Below, piece after piece: positions 36,901 through 44,900 of a stretch of DNA of 64,000 bases. The notes under the pieces were generated by a model. That model did not search any database. It worked only from the letters and a program-made list of their open reading frames with translations, and was not told the origin of the DNA. Source of the DNA: Synechocystis sp. LKSZ1 (GTDB lineage Bacteria; Cyanobacteriota; Cyanobacteriia; Cyanobacteriales; Microcystaceae); assembly GCF_040436315.1 (NCBI RefSeq), contig NZ_AP031572.1, forward strand, positions 2,480,001 through 2,544,000, read 5' to 3'. The number at the start of each line of letters is the position of its first letter. Position 1 is the stretch's first letter. Position numbers and translations under genes: made by a program.

Positions 36901-37464
36901 CCCCTGGTGGTTAAAGCCTTTGACCCCCTCACGCCCTTACCCACTTATCTGGGAGGCTGTACGGTCTTGGGGACAGGGGAAGTCGTCCCTATTCTCCTGC
37001 CCAATAACCTGGATAGTCTCTGGAATGCGGCGGTTGCGTCTCCAGGTCTTCCCTCCCTGGGCACTCCTAGCGTTGAACCCTACTCCACCGACCAGAACAC
37101 GATCCTGGTTATTGATGATTCCGTCACGGTACGCCGTACCCTCAACCGGGTGCTGGGACGCTCGGGCTATCAAGTCCTACAATGTCGTGATGGACAGGAG
37201 GCCTGGGAACTGCTCAACCGTCAGACCGAGGGCATTGCCCTAGCCATCTGTGACCTAGAAATGCCAAATATGGATGGCTTTACCCTAATGCGTCTAGTTC
37301 GTTCTCACCCCACTTGGCAGGGCCTACCGATTATTGTCCTGACCTCTCGGGAAAATCCCTTACACCGTCAACGGGCCAGCGAATTAGGGGCCACCCATTA
37401 CCTCACTAAACCCTTCCAGCCCAACTATCTCTTGGATACCCTGGCCCAAGTCCTGAACCACTAG
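33901..37464 (+). CDS. pilL: CheA-like hybrid histidine kinase PilL
   Basis: 1187 residues from ATG 33901. Two HPt domains carry the phospho-His in AAHSLKGGAG: His60 and His345. Each is followed by a similar helical part with 'DFVR' and LGQALSC, so the first 520 residues are a tandem duplication. A dimerisation and helical region comes next (about 570-740), then the ATPase domain (NAFDHG near 773, GRGLGLDIV), a CheW-like domain and a C-terminal receiver (Asp1118 in CDLEMPNMDG). It takes the PilJ/PilI signal and phosphorylates PilG and PilH. The stop overlaps that of ispD in CTAG. Confidence 0.94.
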   Translation: MLDAAMLEAITQEARKAFLDEDAPECIDVLVQGFQHLSQGQDAGPQALASLYKKMGRAAHSLKGGAGMATLITLQGLCHHLEALFEALEQGQVKDTATAWELIAIAIEAIQDQVNLAQQPPSAEMASQPLEISEALAAFLAQGLVLENANINLGDVSDFVRTALVVELEACLERVELQVAAGLAGAKLWESFQLLLEECTLLGQALSCDWLTNLGQGLELSPNSSSLAQQITTTITEVRTLRDQFLARQGTPAPSIPSITPRVVDPESSRPSPVTSFPASTAGGLDADLLAAIAVEARQAFLEEDAPECLAALSQGFGQLQQALAESASVAQLQPIFKTMGRAAHSLKGGAGMAELPTLSHLCHRMEDVFEALEQHQLQDIPTALQLLSLALDEVQSLVDAANAGLMDSADAPPLDITQALEDLLAQPAGSRETPEHLGDISDFVRITLTTELESRLGELEQSLQAGQPSAQLQTHFQAFLEECILLGQALSCPWLEALAEQALPQLTEASVLSLMPEVIANLRYQREQFLVAPEPVVAVTPPPLQEKAPAPIEVLPSPSREAQAPTPIPSERRQSLRIPLERLIHMSSVVSELLINHEQLLVYDRQLRQASLNLKNRNQQLIPLREQVESLYDELSFSEQTLSSPSSTEEDNGGMGDFDALEFDRYTSVHSLLQRFQEMMVQVQEIQDDVETVERDLQETLIQVRQSLQNLDEELTQSRLLPFGNLARSFIQPLAKLNQRHQKNVQLEIIGESVLLELTVFEQLRNPLTHLIRNAFDHGMETPEERLAAGKSPQGTITLAAALTGNQITITLADDGRGIDPEKIRQKAVTQGLISEAQSHRASKEAIFEYLFVPGFSTAETVSDLSGRGLGLDIVKQLVDSLRGNLRLESHLGQGTRFLIRIPLSLNIMPLLLVRTQQRLLAFPSENVLRVLPLKEYAIQDGHLEWQGQKVRVCPLEQLLPYNSALAEFAPVRPANVGLMVDIGDRPSVLTVEQIVDERPLVVKAFDPLTPLPTYLGGCTVLGTGEVVPILLPNNLDSLWNAAVASPGLPSLGTPSVEPYSTDQNTILVIDDSVTVRRTLNRVLGRSGYQVLQCRDGQEAWELLNRQTEGIALAICDLEMPNMDGFTLMRLVRSHPTWQGLPIIVLTSRENPLHRQRASELGATHYLTKPFQPNYLLDTLAQVLNH

Positions 37465-38144
37465 GTCAAACGGTGACGCAAAATGAATTCGGCAATGGCC
37501 AAATCCATGGGGGTCGTCACTTTGAGATTGGTTTCCTCACCCTCAATGATTTTGACGGGAAGCTGACACTTTTCAAAGAGGGCCGCATCGTCGGTCACTT
37601 CCCAGCCCAAGGCTTCCCCCTGCTGGTGACAATTTTTAAGGAGGGCTACCTCAAAGCCTTGGGGCGTCTGAGCGGCCCAGAGATGTCGTCGGTCGGGAGT
37701 GTCCTGGATCCAGCGGTGTTCATTCACCACTTTGATTGTGTCCTTAACCGGGATGGCCGCAATCAGACCCTGGCAGTTTTTCAAGGCCTGGGCACAGCGA
37801 TTAAACAGATCTGCCGTAGCTAGGCAGCGGGCCCCATCGTGGATCAATACCGCTGGGGCATCGGATGGCAGGGCCTTGAGACCATTAAACACCGAGGCCT
37901 GGCGAGTCTCTCCCCCCTGAATCAGTTCTACCGGTATACTGAGGTTTAAATCATCCAGAATATCGACAAATTCATCAAAATCGTAGGGTTGGCCAATAAT
38001 CCCGATCCAAGTAATCTGCTCTGCTACCGCCGCCGCCTGTAACGTCCAGGCCAGCAGGGGTTTCCCCAGGAGCGTCAGTAACAGCTTATTGCGGTCACTG
38101 CCCATTCGTTTTCCCATCCCCGCCGCCGGAATCAGTAAATGCAT
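37461..38144 (-). CDS. ispD: 2-C-methyl-D-erythritol 4-phosphate cytidylyltransferase
   Basis: 228 residues from ATG 38144, which has GGGAGGGG five bases upstream on its strand. The nucleotide-binding loop IPAAGMGKRMG (5-15) with Lys and Arg, the block VLIHDGARC, KDTIKVV and the C-terminal EETNLKVTTPMDL are those of IspD. It joins CTP to methylerythritol phosphate in the non-mevalonate isoprenoid pathway, needed for carotenoids, phytol and quinones. It converges with pilL, stop codons overlapping in CTAG. Confidence 0.96.
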   Translation of the reverse strand: MHLLIPAAGMGKRMGSDRNKLLLTLLGKPLLAWTLQAAAVAEQITWIGIIGQPYDFDEFVDILDDLNLSIPVELIQGGETRQASVFNGLKALPSDAPAVLIHDGARCLATADLFNRCAQALKNCQGLIAAIPVKDTIKVVNEHRWIQDTPDRRHLWAAQTPQGFEVALLKNCHQQGEALGWEVTDDAALFEKCQLPVKIIEGEETNLKVTTPMDLAIAEFILRHRLT

Positions 38145-38199
38145 GTGTGCCCCTCCCAATGCTCTCTGTTAATCCTGCTACTGTTTGCGCTGCCGCACT

Positions 38200-38559
38200 A
38201 TGAATAATAAAAGACTTTGGGCCTGGTTTGTTGGTATAACCCTTTTACTGGGGGCCGGGTTTGGTTTCTACCAATGGGAGGGCCAAATTTTGACTAACTA
38301 TCAATACACCGGTGTCATCCAAGACAAGTGGCATACGACCGACTGCTATCCCCGCTACGACAGCAATGGTAACTACGACGGTGAAAACTGCCAGGACAAA
38401 TTTGTGGTGGTGCTTAACTTGCCAGACCTGGGCCGTCTCAAAAAAAATATCAACCGACGGAAATTTGAGGACTTCGTGGTAGGCAGTCCGGTGACCTACT
38501 CCTTTGCTCGGGGCCGTCTGGGACTCAAGCACCAAGAAAAAATCGAGTTAAGTAGCTAG
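38200..38559 (+). CDS. Membrane-anchored hypothetical protein
   Basis: 119 residues from ATG 38200. The first helix (about 6-23, WAWFVGITLLLGAGFGFY) is a membrane anchor or uncleaved signal. The rest is outside: DCYPRYDSNGNYDGENC holds two Cys that may form a disulfide, followed by a basic, beta-rich part (FVVVLNLPDLG). No family is recognised. It is divergent from ispD by 55 bp. Confidence 0.65.
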   Translation: MNNKRLWAWFVGITLLLGAGFGFYQWEGQILTNYQYTGVIQDKWHTTDCYPRYDSNGNYDGENCQDKFVVVLNLPDLGRLKKNINRRKFEDFVVGSPVTYSFARGRLGLKHQEKIELSS

Positions 38560-38589
38560 CATTATAGTTTCCAATGAATTGATATAGAG

Positions 38590-39225
38590 ATGGAAGCTTA
38601 CTTGAAGGTTAGTGACATTATTAATTGGCAATACCCTGAAATTATTCAGCTGGCCCAACAGATAGCCCTAGGACAGGAAACCGTAACCGCCGTTGCCAGG
38701 GCCTGCTTCGAGTGGGTGCGGGATGAAATTCGCCATAGCGTTGACTATCAGTTGAACCCTATTACCTGTCGTGCGTCGGATGTTCTCAAGTACAAGACAG
38801 GTTATTGTTTTGCTAAAAGTCACCTATTGGCGGCCCTACTGAGAGCCAACCGTATTCCAGCGGGATTTTGCTATCAGCGCTTGAGTATTGATGATCAAGG
38901 TGCGCCCTACTGCTTACATGGCTTTAACGCAGTATATTTACCTGAAATGGGTTGGTATCGCGTTGATGCGAGGGGGAATAAAGAAGGTATCAAGGCTCAA
39001 TTTACGCCCCCCAAGGAGCAATTAGCTTATAATGTCCGACTTCCTGAAGAAGCTACGTTTCCGGCCATTTTGGCAGATCCCCTGCCGATCGTTGTAGAGG
39101 CACTACAAAGCCAGCGTAGTTGGGATGCCATGCTCTGCTATCTTCCAGATATTGCCTTAGCATCGGCCAAGGATTATGGCCTGAACACAATCAATCCCCT
39201 ATCCTCAGCATCCCCAACGCCTTAA
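38590..39225 (+). CDS. Transglutaminase-like cysteine protease family protein
   Basis: 211 residues. The transglutaminase core is clear: Cys73 in KTGYCFAKS, His110 in CLHGFNAVY and Asp126 in WYRVDARGN form the catalytic triad. No signal peptide is seen, so it is cytoplasmic. Bacterial members of this fold are proteases, peptide-bond hydrolases or amidases more often than true transglutaminases. The 30 bp gap to the previous gene suggests possible cotranscription. Its substrate is unknown. Confidence 0.82.
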   Translation: MEAYLKVSDIINWQYPEIIQLAQQIALGQETVTAVARACFEWVRDEIRHSVDYQLNPITCRASDVLKYKTGYCFAKSHLLAALLRANRIPAGFCYQRLSIDDQGAPYCLHGFNAVYLPEMGWYRVDARGNKEGIKAQFTPPKEQLAYNVRLPEEATFPAILADPLPIVVEALQSQRSWDAMLCYLPDIALASAKDYGLNTINPLSSASPTP

Positions 39226-39336
39226 CCCTGAAAATAGTTAAGCTCACTAGCTTTTAAATGGCTCCCGAGCAAGACGAAAGCCAAGTTTTCCCACTATACT
39301 GATTGTTCTGTCTAGCGTGATGGAAGTACCACCCGC

Positions 39337-39732
39337 ATGTGGTTAATCTATAAAGAATTTCGGTTTGAAGCGGCCCATGTCTTGCCCCACCACGATGGCA
39401 AATGCTGCCGTCTCCACGGCCATAGCTGGATTGGCCGGGTCTATATTCAGAGTGATAGCCTCCAGACCAGCGGCCCTCAACAGGGAATGGTGATGGATTT
39501 TGGGGAGATTAGCTGCTATCTGGAGCCCTTACTGGAAAATTATCTTGATCATTACTACTTGAATGAGACTACTGGCCTGGAAAACCCCACCAGTGAGGCG
39601 GTGGCCCAATGGATTTTTGAGCAACTGGAAAAAGCCGGTCTGGCAGGCCTGCATTCCGTCGAGATTCGTGAAACCTGCACCAGCGGTGCGCGTTACTTTC
39701 ACCCCCATCTAGGAGCGCAAGCACTGTGTTAA
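39337..39732 (+). CDS. queD: 6-carboxy-tetrahydropterin synthase (QueD family)
   Basis: 131 residues. Zinc ligands His14 (FEAAH), His27 and His29 (RLHGH), and catalytic Cys23 four residues before His27, as in QueD. VMDFGEI, LDHYYLN and NPTSEAVAQWIFE are further family blocks. It converts dihydroneopterin triphosphate to 6-carboxytetrahydropterin for queuosine; related proteins make tetrahydropterins used in cyanobacterial pterin glycosides, so the exact product is not fixed by sequence. The next gene starts inside it. Confidence 0.9.
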   Translation: MWLIYKEFRFEAAHVLPHHDGKCCRLHGHSWIGRVYIQSDSLQTSGPQQGMVMDFGEISCYLEPLLENYLDHYYLNETTGLENPTSEAVAQWIFEQLEKAGLAGLHSVEIRETCTSGARYFHPHLGAQALC

Positions 39733-41822
39733 AACGGATCGGCTTGGGCCTGCTGGCCTGTGTTCTTTGTCTGACCCTGGGGTGGGGCGTCCCCAGTTGG
39801 GGCCGGAATGGGCCGGAGATTCTTTGGGATCGTTGGGGCATTCCCCACATTTTTGCGTCGGATCAGGAAAGTCTCTTGCGGGCCTTTGGTTGGGCCCAGG
39901 CCCAGGGCCATGGCGATCTCCTCCTGCAATTGTATGGAGAGGCTCGGGGCAGAGCGTCCGAGTACGGCGGCATTGATTACCTGGCCACTGATCAGTACGT
40001 CCAGATGATGGCTATTCCCGAACGGGCCCAGGCCTGGTATGACCAACAAACTCCCACTATGCGGGCTAATCTAACCGCTTTTGCGGCCGGGATTAATCAA
40101 TACTTTCAGCAGTATCCCCAGGCCGTTACCCCGGCCCATCGTCAGGTTTTACCCGTCAGCGGCGTTGATGTTCTAGCCCACGTCCAACGGGTCTTATACT
40201 TTCAATTTCTCACTAATCCCCAGCAAATTGAGGCCGTTCGTAATCACCAACCCATTCCCGTATCACCAGGTGGTTCCAATGCCTGGGCCATTGCCCCAAG
40301 TCGTTCTCGCTCTGGCCATGCCCTACTACTTGCCAATCCCCACCTTCCCTGGGGTGGACTCTATCGTTGGACAGAGGCTCAACTCCAGGCCCCTGGCCTT
40401 AACCTGAGTGGGGTAACGCTGGTAGGTATGCCCGTCTTGGCTATGGGCTTCAATGACAACCTGGGTTGGAGTTTGACCGTCAACTATCCCCACAACGTCA
40501 ATTTCTACGAGCTGACTGTCCAGGATGGGGGGTATCTTTGGCAGGGTCAGATCCAGACCTTTGGTCGAGAGCGCAAAACCCTCAAAATTCGCCAGGCTGA
40601 TGGCAGTTTCCAGGCCTTGGAATGGGAGATTCAGCATAGCGAAGCGGGGGTCGTCCTTTCCCAGCAGGGAGACCGGGCCTACGTTCTGCAGATGGCGGGG
40701 TTAGACCGGCCCCAGGTGTTAGAGCAATTTTGGCAGATGGGCCAAGCCTCATCCTTTAGCGACTTTGAAGCGGCCCTGAAAACCCTGCAATTACCCATGT
40801 TCAATCTGCTCTACGGTGACCGGGAGGGTAATATCTTTTATCTCTACAACGCCCTGGCTCCGGAACGCACGGGCACTTGGCAGGAATGGGGCCAAATTCG
40901 GCCGGCCCGAGGCCCTCAGGATCTCTGGCAGGGTTATTTTGCTTACCCCAACTTGCCCAAACTGAAAAATCCCCACACCGGCTGGTTACAAAATAGTAAT
41001 GATCCTCCTTGGACTAGCACTTGGCCCTCCCAACTTAAACCAACGGACTACCCCGCCAGTCTAGCGGCGGCCAATCTAGGCCTGGCCCCGGAAATTTTCC
41101 GTAGTCAACGTTCCCTCAAGCTGTTACAGACGGCCGAAAAGCTCAGTTTGGAGCAGATGATTCAACAGAGTTTGGACTCTCGCCTCGAGTTGGCAGATCG
41201 CGTTTTGCCCCTATTGATTCCCTCCGCCAAGGCCTTGGCCAATCCCATTGGCATTGAAGCAGCCCAAGTTCTAGAGCGCTGGGATCGTCAAAATAATGCC
41301 GATAGTCGCGGGGCCGTTTTATTCCTGCTTTGGGCCCTGACCCTCGGCCCTGAGCGGATATTTTCTCGGCCCTGGAATCCCCAAGACCCCCTCAATACCC
41401 CGGCTGGCCTGGCGGATTTGAATACGGCTCTGGCAGTATTGGAAGGAGTGGCGGCTCAGATGCAACTGCTATACGGTTCTCTTGATGTTGCTTGGGGGGA
41501 GGTGGTAACGATGACGGCAGGAAAAAGTACCCGACCGGCCCAGGGAGGCCCTGGTAATCTGGGGAGTTTCCGGGTGCTGGAACTCAGAGCCAAGGCCGAC
41601 CAACGTTTCCAGGCGATTGCGGGAACGAGTTACCTCAGCGGGGTGGAATTTAGCAATCCTGTCCAGGCCCAGAGTATTTTGGTTTACGGTAATGCGAGTC
41701 AAAGTCAGTCCCCCCACAATGGTGATCAATTGCTCCTCTATAGCCAAAATCAGCTCCGGCCCGTGTGGCGCACCCGCGAAGCCATTCAGGCCCATCTGGA
41801 AAAGCAAGAACAATTGCCTTAA
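39726..41822 (+). CDS. Penicillin acylase family protein, probable acyl-homoserine lactone acylase
   Basis: 698 residues from GTG 39726, overlapping queD by 7 bp. A signal peptide (about 1-26) sends it to the periplasm. The first part (27-180) is the alpha chain with LWDRWGIPHIFA. The N-terminal nucleophile of the beta chain is Ser184 in PGGSNAW, preceded by Gly as needed for self-cleavage. LLANPHLPW and LVGMPVLAMGFND are conserved. The family includes AiiC of Nostoc sp. PCC 7120, which splits the amide bond of acyl-homoserine lactones. Activity on penicillins or other amides remains possible. Confidence 0.85.
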   Translation: MLKRIGLGLLACVLCLTLGWGVPSWGRNGPEILWDRWGIPHIFASDQESLLRAFGWAQAQGHGDLLLQLYGEARGRASEYGGIDYLATDQYVQMMAIPERAQAWYDQQTPTMRANLTAFAAGINQYFQQYPQAVTPAHRQVLPVSGVDVLAHVQRVLYFQFLTNPQQIEAVRNHQPIPVSPGGSNAWAIAPSRSRSGHALLLANPHLPWGGLYRWTEAQLQAPGLNLSGVTLVGMPVLAMGFNDNLGWSLTVNYPHNVNFYELTVQDGGYLWQGQIQTFGRERKTLKIRQADGSFQALEWEIQHSEAGVVLSQQGDRAYVLQMAGLDRPQVLEQFWQMGQASSFSDFEAALKTLQLPMFNLLYGDREGNIFYLYNALAPERTGTWQEWGQIRPARGPQDLWQGYFAYPNLPKLKNPHTGWLQNSNDPPWTSTWPSQLKPTDYPASLAAANLGLAPEIFRSQRSLKLLQTAEKLSLEQMIQQSLDSRLELADRVLPLLIPSAKALANPIGIEAAQVLERWDRQNNADSRGAVLFLLWALTLGPERIFSRPWNPQDPLNTPAGLADLNTALAVLEGVAAQMQLLYGSLDVAWGEVVTMTAGKSTRPAQGGPGNLGSFRVLELRAKADQRFQAIAGTSYLSGVEFSNPVQAQSILVYGNASQSQSPHNGDQLLLYSQNQLRPVWRTREAIQAHLEKQEQLP

Positions 41823-41994
41823 AGAGTCTGTGATCTAAAAATGAGTTGCCCATACCCCGTAGCTTGTTGCGATTGGGCTCAGCAAACACCTAGACAATCA
41901 AGGGTTTTTAATTAGTTTTGTCCCTGCGAGCTAAGCTTAAACTGGAAGAAAGACACGCTCCTGTATTGCCTCCTGTCTTCCTTGAGTGCTCCCT

Positions 41995-44900
41995 ATGCGC
42001 AGGCTATCCCGGTGGTTTTTTGCTGTTTCCAATTTTGGTTTAGACCGGGTTTGGCGTGGCCTGTTGATTGTACTGGCCATTGTGATTCTCTTGAGTGGGT
42101 TTAGTATTGCCCAGTGGCGGATGGCAGAGGCGGATCAACAAATCCGTACCTTGCTCCTGAATCAGACTAAAACCATTGCCGCTAGTTTAAATCAGAGTCA
42201 ACTGGGAAATTTTACGTTTACACCGGCGGATTGGCAACGCCCTTATTTCCAACGTTTGCATCAGCAAATGGCGATCTATGGCAAGCAGTTGGGATATCGC
42301 AGTATCTACACCATGGCATTCCGGAGTCAGCAGATTATTTTTGGGCCGGAAAGTTTAGAGCCGGATGACCCCCTGGCAAGTCCGGTGGGAACGGTTTACG
42401 AAAAGCCCCCCCCAGAACTTTACCCCCTATTCCAAGCGCCTGGTCACCTCACCATTGGCCCCTATCGGGATGAATACGGACAGTTTATCTCGGCCTTTAG
42501 CTCGGTGGTGGATCGGGATACGGGGGCGGTGATGGCAGTGGTGGGGATGGATATAGAGGTCGATGAATGGCAACAGCAATTGAATCGCTTTCGGCTGCTG
42601 CCCCTGGGCGTGACGTTGGTGTTAGTGGTGATTTTACTGGGGAGTTTTGCCTTTTCCCTGAGTCGACTGAGTGATAGTTCCCGCTGGCGCTATTGGGGAA
42701 GTTACGTTACGGCCCTGGCGGGGGTAATCATAACGCTGAGTATCAGTGGTCTGCTCCAGGAAAATCAGATGCTGGCCCAACAGAAAAATTTTGAGGCGAT
42801 CGCCAATAATCAGGTCGAACAGTTTTTAGAACAGTTGGTACAGATCCGGGATGAGCAATTGAGGATGCTCAGTCAGTTTATTCTCTCGAGTCAAGAGGTC
42901 ACGGAGGCGGAGTTTCAACAATACACGCAACCGATGGTGCAGGTGAGTCGAATTCAGCACTGGCAATGGGCTCCCTTGGTTGCGGCGGATCAAAAAAATG
43001 CCTTTGAGCAACAGTTGCGCCAACAGGGCCTCCCGAACTTTAGGATTTTTCAGTACGATGCCCAGGGACGAAAAGTCCCCGTCACGGAGCGGGCCGACTA
43101 CTATCCGGTGCTTTACAGCGTTCCGGCTAATGAGCAAGCCATGATTAAAGGTTACGATTTAGCCACAGATCCGACCCAAGGGTTGGCCCTGCGCTCGGCG
43201 GTCACTAGCCGACTGAACACCGCGACAGATCTACTGACCCAGAAGACCCCGGTTAATCAAACGAATACCCTGCGTCTGTACTATCCTGTTTTCCGAAAGG
43301 AGGCGATCCTGACGAGTGGAGTCATCTCCGCTGTCATTGAACCGCAAAAATTACTGTCGATTAGCCTAGCCAGTGGCTTTTATCAGCAGACGCTCTCGGA
43401 TCTGTACTGGTTGGCCCTGTTTGCTGACCGACCGCCCGCAATCCTTGCCGAAAAAGCTGTCGGGACAGAAGCGCCCCAACTGTTCCCCCCAAGCCTAACC
43501 AACCACCATGTCAGGAACTTGGTGTCTGTTTATCCTCTGTTTATTTTTGGCAAAACCTATGTGTTAACCGTGTCCCCCAATGCCAACTTCTGGGCATCCT
43601 ATCCGGTAATTGCAGGGAAAGTCGCCCTCGTGATGGGATTAGGGATGACGATTCTATTGACGATGGTGGTGACTCTGTTGGGGAATCGTCGTCGGGTGAT
43701 GGAACAGAAAATTCAGGAACGCACCCAGGCATTAAATCAGACTACCGCTGATCTGAAGGAACGAATTAAGGAACTGAACTGTTTGGTGCAACTGAGTCGG
43801 CTGACCCAGCAGGAAGATTTCCAGGTGGCGGCCTTTTTGCAACAGTGTGTTGAACTGCTCCCCCCAGCTTTTCAATATCCAGCCATAACCTCGGCTTGTA
43901 TCCACTGCGGCAATGACCAGTATGTGACCCCTCACTACCAAGCGAGTCCTTGGCAACTGACCGCAACTTTTTCGGGCTGTGGGACAGGGCCAGGACGCAT
44001 TGACGTTTATTATCGCGAAGATCAAGGGTTTCTCCCCGAAGAAGAAACCCTTCTGCAAACCGTGGCCCGGATCATTGAGGATGTGTTGACTAAGCAAAGT
44101 ATGGTGATTGCGGTTCAACAGAGTGAGCGCAACTACCGGGCCATTTTTAACTCCACCTTCGAGGCTATTTTTGTTGAGGATATTGATACCGGCGAGATTC
44201 TGGATGTCAACGAGCCCGGTCTGAAACTCTATGGCTACCCGACTAAAGCGGAACTGATTGGCCTAGATATTTCTGCCGTTAGTGGCCATGAACCCTGGCA
44301 AACCCCAGAGAAAATTTTAGGGTATCTCCAGCAAGCCAAAGCCGGCCAAACTCCTGTCATTGAATGGTTGGGCAAACGCAAGGATGGGGAAACGTTTTGG
44401 GTGGAAGTGACCTTGGGGATTGCTACCATTGATCATCACCAACGTATCCTCGCCGTAATCCGGGACATCCGCGAACGTAAGCGCCAGGAGCAAAGAATCC
44501 GTTACCTTACCCGTCTCTATGCCACCCTCAGCCAAGTTAACCAAGCCATTATCCACAACCGCACCCAAGATAGTTTGTTTTGGGCAATCTGTACGACGGT
44601 GGTTGAGGTGGCCCAATTTTCCCTGGTCTGGATTGGCTGTGTTGACCCCGAAACCCAGGAAATTATCCCCTTTGCTAAGGTCGGTCCAGCGACGGCCTAC
44701 ATCGAGAACATTCACGTCACCGCTCTAGATGAACCCGCCGGCCGAGGCCCCACTGGTACCGCTGCCCGCACCAACCAACTGGTGCTTTGTGAGGACTTTG
44801 ACACCGATCCTCTCATTGCTCCCTGGCGTGATCGAGCCTTGTCCTACGGTTTCCACTCCTCCGCGGCCGTCCCCATTCAGCAGAATAATCGAGTAGTAGC

